From: Flavobacteriales bacterium UBA2426
GTDB taxonomy: Bacteria > Bacteroidota > Bacteroidia > Flavobacteriales_F > PHOS-HE28
DNA: 8,496 bases
Direction: 5' to 3'
NCBI GenBank assembly: GCA_002342985.1
Contig: DDRC01000021.1
Span: 5,360 to 13,855 of the forward strand
Below, piece by piece: positions 6,207 to 8,496 of this stretch (within the stretch, counting starts at the first letter, position 1; the number at the start of each line of letters is the position of its first letter). The position numbers and the translations under genes were made by a program. The notes below the pieces were generated by a model. That model ran no database searches. It was not told where the DNA came from and saw nothing but the letters and a program-made list of their open reading frames with translations.

Positions 6207-6235
6207 CCAAGGTACAAAAAGGACCATCCGGACAA
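6207..6235 (-). promoter_or_regulatory. Candidate Bacteroidota-type promoter for tRNA-Ser/exb
   Basis: On the minus strand TACCTTGG (6214-6207) matches the Bacteroidota -7 element TAnnTTTG at five of six fixed positions, and TTG (6235-6233) lies 18 bases upstream, near the expected -33 distance. It would start transcription roughly 40 bases before the tRNA. It is only a motif match in a short gap (6162-6289) that holds no gene. Confidence 0.3.
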
Positions 6236-6289
6236 GGGCGGCACGGGAAGCGGCGCGTCACGGGCAGCGAGCGGGCGATGGCCGGCATG

Positions 6290-7318
6290 TTAAGCCAGCG
6301 TCAACTCCCCCGCAATCGGTGCCGCCATTCGCTGCGCGAAGGCCTCCGCTTCCTGATCCCGCCCCAGCAGGAACATGGTTTTGGCCAAGGTCGCCTCCAC
6401 GGTCATGTCCCCGCAGGGAACGACCCCCAGCTCCACGAAGGCCTGGCTGGTGACGTAGCGGCCCTGCTCCACCCGGCCTCCGATGCACTGGGTGGCATTG
6501 AGCAGGTGCAAGCCCCGCTCGCGCGCGTCGCGCAGCGCGGCCAGGAAGGCTCTATCCGTGGGGCCGTTGCCGCTCCCGAAGGTGGTGAGCAGCGCGGCCT
6601 TGAGCCCGGGCAGCGCCAGCGCATGCCGCACCCACTCCGCCCGGATGCCCGGGAAGAGGCGGATCACCGCCACTTGATCAACGAGGCGCTCATGCACGGT
6701 GAGCCCGCCCGTCCGGTGCGGAAGGATGGCGCCCCGGTCATAGCGGAGGTGCACGCCAGCCTCGGCGAGCGCCGGCCAGTTCGGCGAGCGGAAGGCCTCG
6801 AAGCGCTCGGCATGCACCTTTACCGTGCGATTGCCGCGCAGCAGCCGGTACTCGAAGTACACGGCCACCTCGGGCACCACGGGCCAGCCCCGCTCGTCCT
6901 TGGCGGCAGCGATCTCGATGGCCGTGATCAGGTTCTCCTTCGCATCGGTGCGGATGGTGCCGATGGGCAGCTGCGAACCGGTGAGGATGACCGGCTTCGC
7001 CAGGCCCTCGAGCAGGAAGCTGAGCGCACTCGCCGTATAGGCCATGGTATCGCTGCCGTGGAGCACCACGAAGCCGTCGTACCGGTCGTAGGCCTCGCCG
7101 ATGATGCGCGCGATGCGCACCCAGTCCGCCGGCTGCATGTCGCTGCTGTCGATGGGCCGCTCGAACGCGACGCTCCCGAGGCGCACGGCGATGCGCTCCA
7201 GTTCCGGCACCTGCTCTTCGAGGTGCTCCAGGTCCATCGGGCGCAGCGCCCCCGTGCGCGGGTCGGCCCACATGCCGATGGTGCCGCCGGTGTAGATCAG
7301 GAGGACGCTCGCGCTCAT
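6290..7318 (-). CDS. ansA: Type I L-asparaginase (cytoplasmic)
   Basis: A 342-residue enzyme that hydrolyses L-asparagine to aspartate and ammonia. IYTGGTIGM (8-16) holds the nucleophile Thr13; DSSDM (57-61) binds substrate; LHGSDTMAYTASALS (86-100) is the second catalytic motif with Asp90; RGNRTVK (161-167) supplies the catalytic lysine K167. No signal peptide is present and the motifs match E. coli AnsA rather than periplasmic AnsB. The usual HGTDTM is HGSDTM here, so the second catalytic threonine is replaced by Ser89. A longer in-frame reading to 7489 is possible but is Arg/Gly-rich, lies inside the TatD gene and has no family match. The start at 7318 forms an ATGA overlap with the TatD stop, implying coupled translation. 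Confidence 0.95.
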   Translation of the reverse strand: MSASVLLIYTGGTIGMWADPRTGALRPMDLEHLEEQVPELERIAVRLGSVAFERPIDSSDMQPADWVRIARIIGEAYDRYDGFVVLHGSDTMAYTASALSFLLEGLAKPVILTGSQLPIGTIRTDAKENLITAIEIAAAKDERGWPVVPEVAVYFEYRLLRGNRTVKVHAERFEAFRSPNWPALAEAGVHLRYDRGAILPHRTGGLTVHERLVDQVAVIRLFPGIRAEWVRHALALPGLKAALLTTFGSGNGPTDRAFLAALRDARERGLHLLNATQCIGGRVEQGRYVTSQAFVELGVVPCGDMTVEATLAKTMFLLGRDQEAEAFAQRMAAPIAGELTLA

Positions 7319-8013
7319 CGGCCGAAGAGTTGCCCGGCGTTGGCCGTGGTGATGCGCGCGACCTCCTCCACCGGCCGCCCGACGGCTTCGGCCAGCCTGG
7401 CGGCGATGTACGGGATGTAGCTGCTCTCGTTGCGCTTGCCGCGGAAGGGCACCGGTGCCAGGTAGGGCGCATCGGTCTCCAGCACGCAATGGTCAGGGCC
7501 CACTTCGCGCATGGTCTCGAACAGGCCGCCCTTCGGATAGGTGATGACCCCGCCGATGCCGAGGTAGAAGCCCTTCAGAGCGATCACGCGCCGGGCCTCT
7601 TCGGGGGTGCCGGTGAAGCAGTGGAACACCCCACGGAGTCCCTCGGCGTTCTCCTCCTCCACGATGGCGATCACCTCCTGGAAGCTCTGGCGGCAATGGA
7701 TCACAATGGGCAGGCCGAGCTCCTTCGCCCATCGCACCTGCTGGCGGAAGGCCTCCTGCTGCTGCACAAGGAAGGTCTTGTCCCAATACAGGTCGATGCC
7801 GATCTCGCCCACGGCGCAATAGCGCCCGGTGCGCAGCCGGCGCTCCACCTCCTCAAGGGCTGCCGCATTCTCCGCGCCCACGGAGCAGGGGTGCAGGCCC
7901 ATCATGGGGAAGCAGCGCCCGGGATGCGCGGCGGCCAGGGCATCCATGGCCGCGATGCTCTCCAGGTCCACGTTCGGCAGATAGAGCCGGGCGACACCGG
8001 CTTCCAGCGCCCG
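7315..8013 (-). CDS. TatD-family metal-dependent hydrolase, N-terminus missing at a junction
   Basis: 232 recognisable residues of a TatD-type TIM-barrel nuclease/hydrolase, starting at RALEAGVARLYLPNVDLESI. Motifs, numbered from that point: GLHP (39-42), GEIGIDLYWDK (69-79) with metal ligand Glu70, IHCRQSF (105-111), FHCF (130-133), YLGIGG (150-155) and ETDAPYLAP (179-187). Complete members have about 255 residues and begin with a THxHL metal motif some 20-25 residues earlier. That part is absent: upstream of 8013 the same frame stays open to an ATG at 8442, but this is the antisense of an MBL-fold gene and has no TatD-like content. The break is therefore at the junction around 7993-8013. 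The stop overlaps the asparaginase start as ATGA, so in the intact genome the two form an operon. Confidence 0.88.
   Translation of the reverse strand, partial: RALEAGVARLYLPNVDLESIAAMDALAAAHPGRCFPMMGLHPCSVGAENAAALEEVERRLRTGRYCAVGEIGIDLYWDKTFLVQQQEAFRQQVRWAKELGLPIVIHCRQSFQEVIAIVEEENAEGLRGVFHCFTGTPEEARRVIALKGFYLGIGGVITYPKGGLFETMREVGPDHCVLETDAPYLAPVPFRGKRNESSYIPYIAARLAEAVGRPVEEVARITTANAGQLFGR
7993..8013. other. Chimeric junction between TatD and MBL genes
   Basis: In this stretch the plus strand reads DTGFQRP (MBL family) and the minus strand reads RALEAGV (TatD family), both credible in their own families. To the left only TatD makes sense, to the right only MBL. A shared word of about 21 bases joining two truncated genes head to head is what a de Bruijn-graph misjoin or a chimeric fragment looks like. 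Exact limits cannot be fixed without alignments. Confidence 0.7.
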
Positions 8014-8496
8014 CGTTTTGACGCTGCTTACCTGATGGTCGAGGCCGGCCGCGCCGCCTTCATCGACTCCGGCACCAACCATTCGGTGCCACGCCTGCTC
8101 GAAGCCCTGGACGCCCTGGGCCTGGCACGTGCGGCGGTGGACTTTGTGATCCCCACCCATGTGCACTTGGACCATGCCGGCGGCGTGGGCCTCTTGATGC
8201 GCGAACTGCCCGCGGCCACCTTGATCTGCCACCCGCGCGGCCTGCGCCACATGGTGGATCCGACCCAGCTGTGGGCCAGCGCCACCGCCGTCTACGGCCC
8301 GGAAGAGATGGCGCGCAGCTATGGCGAGCTGGTACCCGTGCCGGCCGAGCGGGCCCGCCCGAGCAGCGACGAGCTGGTGCTGGAACTCGCCGGCCGGCCC
8401 CTGCGCTTCATCGACACCCCCGGCCACGCCAAGCACCACCACTGCATTTGGGACGCCCGCAGCCGCGGCTGGTTCACGGGCGACACCTTTGGCCTG
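7993..8496 (+). CDS. MBL-fold metallo-hydrolase, partial at both ends
   Basis: An open frame of 168 codons continues off the right edge. From DTGFQRPRFDAAYLMVE it matches a metallo-beta-lactamase-fold family that I recall from beta- and gammaproteobacteria. The metal-binding motif THVHLDHAGG is encoded at 8155-8184 (HxHxDH complete), CHPRG follows (8227-8241), then IDTPGHAKHHH (8410-8442) with the next metal histidine, and WFTGDTFG (8470-8493) with the bridging aspartate. The N-terminal start, usually a few residues before DTG, is missing because the sequence to the left is TatD. The only ATG in frame, at 8035, lies inside the domain and is not a credible start. Substrate unknown. It is divergent from TatD across a shared ~21-base stretch, and its apparent proteobacterial affinity contrasts with the rest of the window. 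Confidence 0.85.

Noticed and set aside
8014..8442. N-terminal 143 residues of the long TatD reading frame
   Set aside because: This part is antisense of the MBL-fold gene and resembles nothing in TatD; the real N-terminus is missing at the junction.

Overview
The window looks like GC-rich DNA of the Bacteroidota, probably a flavobacterial lineage from a metagenome. Three things suggest this: the gene order TatD hydrolase, type I asparaginase, tRNA-Ser, ExbB, small membrane protein, ExbD, ExbD, which I recall from Bacteroidota genomes; a four-helix-bundle (23S rRNA intervening-sequence type) protein next to short tandem repeats; and starts without Shine-Dalgarno sequences. The taxonomy is inferred from gene content, not from a search. 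The last ~480 bases look like a different, proteobacterial-type source.

Left part, plus strand (1-2619). The 3' part of a four-helix-bundle protein gene is followed by a very regular 21-bp tandem array (352-463) made of three 7-mers per unit. Next comes a SAM-dependent methyltransferase (474-1292), then a second short repeat block (1293-1391) built on an 8-mer, GATC-rich, with an inverted copy on its left and running into the start codon of an FtsX/LolC/E-type ABC transporter permease (1390-2619).

Middle part, minus strand (2595-6161). A tRNA-dihydrouridine synthase converges on the permease with a 25-bp overlap. It is separated from the upstream operon by a perfect 13-bp-stem terminator (3603-3631). 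That operon, read right to left, is tRNA-Ser(GGA), exbB, a four-helix membrane protein, a long exbD and a shorter exbD. The protein-coding gaps are only 4-6 bases. It encodes a proton-driven ExbB/ExbD-type inner-membrane motor with two different ExbD subunits and no TonB in view.

Right part (6290-8496). A type I L-asparaginase (minus strand) overlaps by ATGA the end of a TatD-family hydrolase gene. The TatD gene loses its N-terminal part, including the HxH metal motif, at about 8013. In the opposite direction an MBL-fold hydrolase begins mid-protein at about 7993 and runs off the window. The two family matches overlap by only about 21 bases, in a stretch readable as either protein. The simplest reading is an assembly or template-switch chimera between two organisms; a real rearrangement is less likely.
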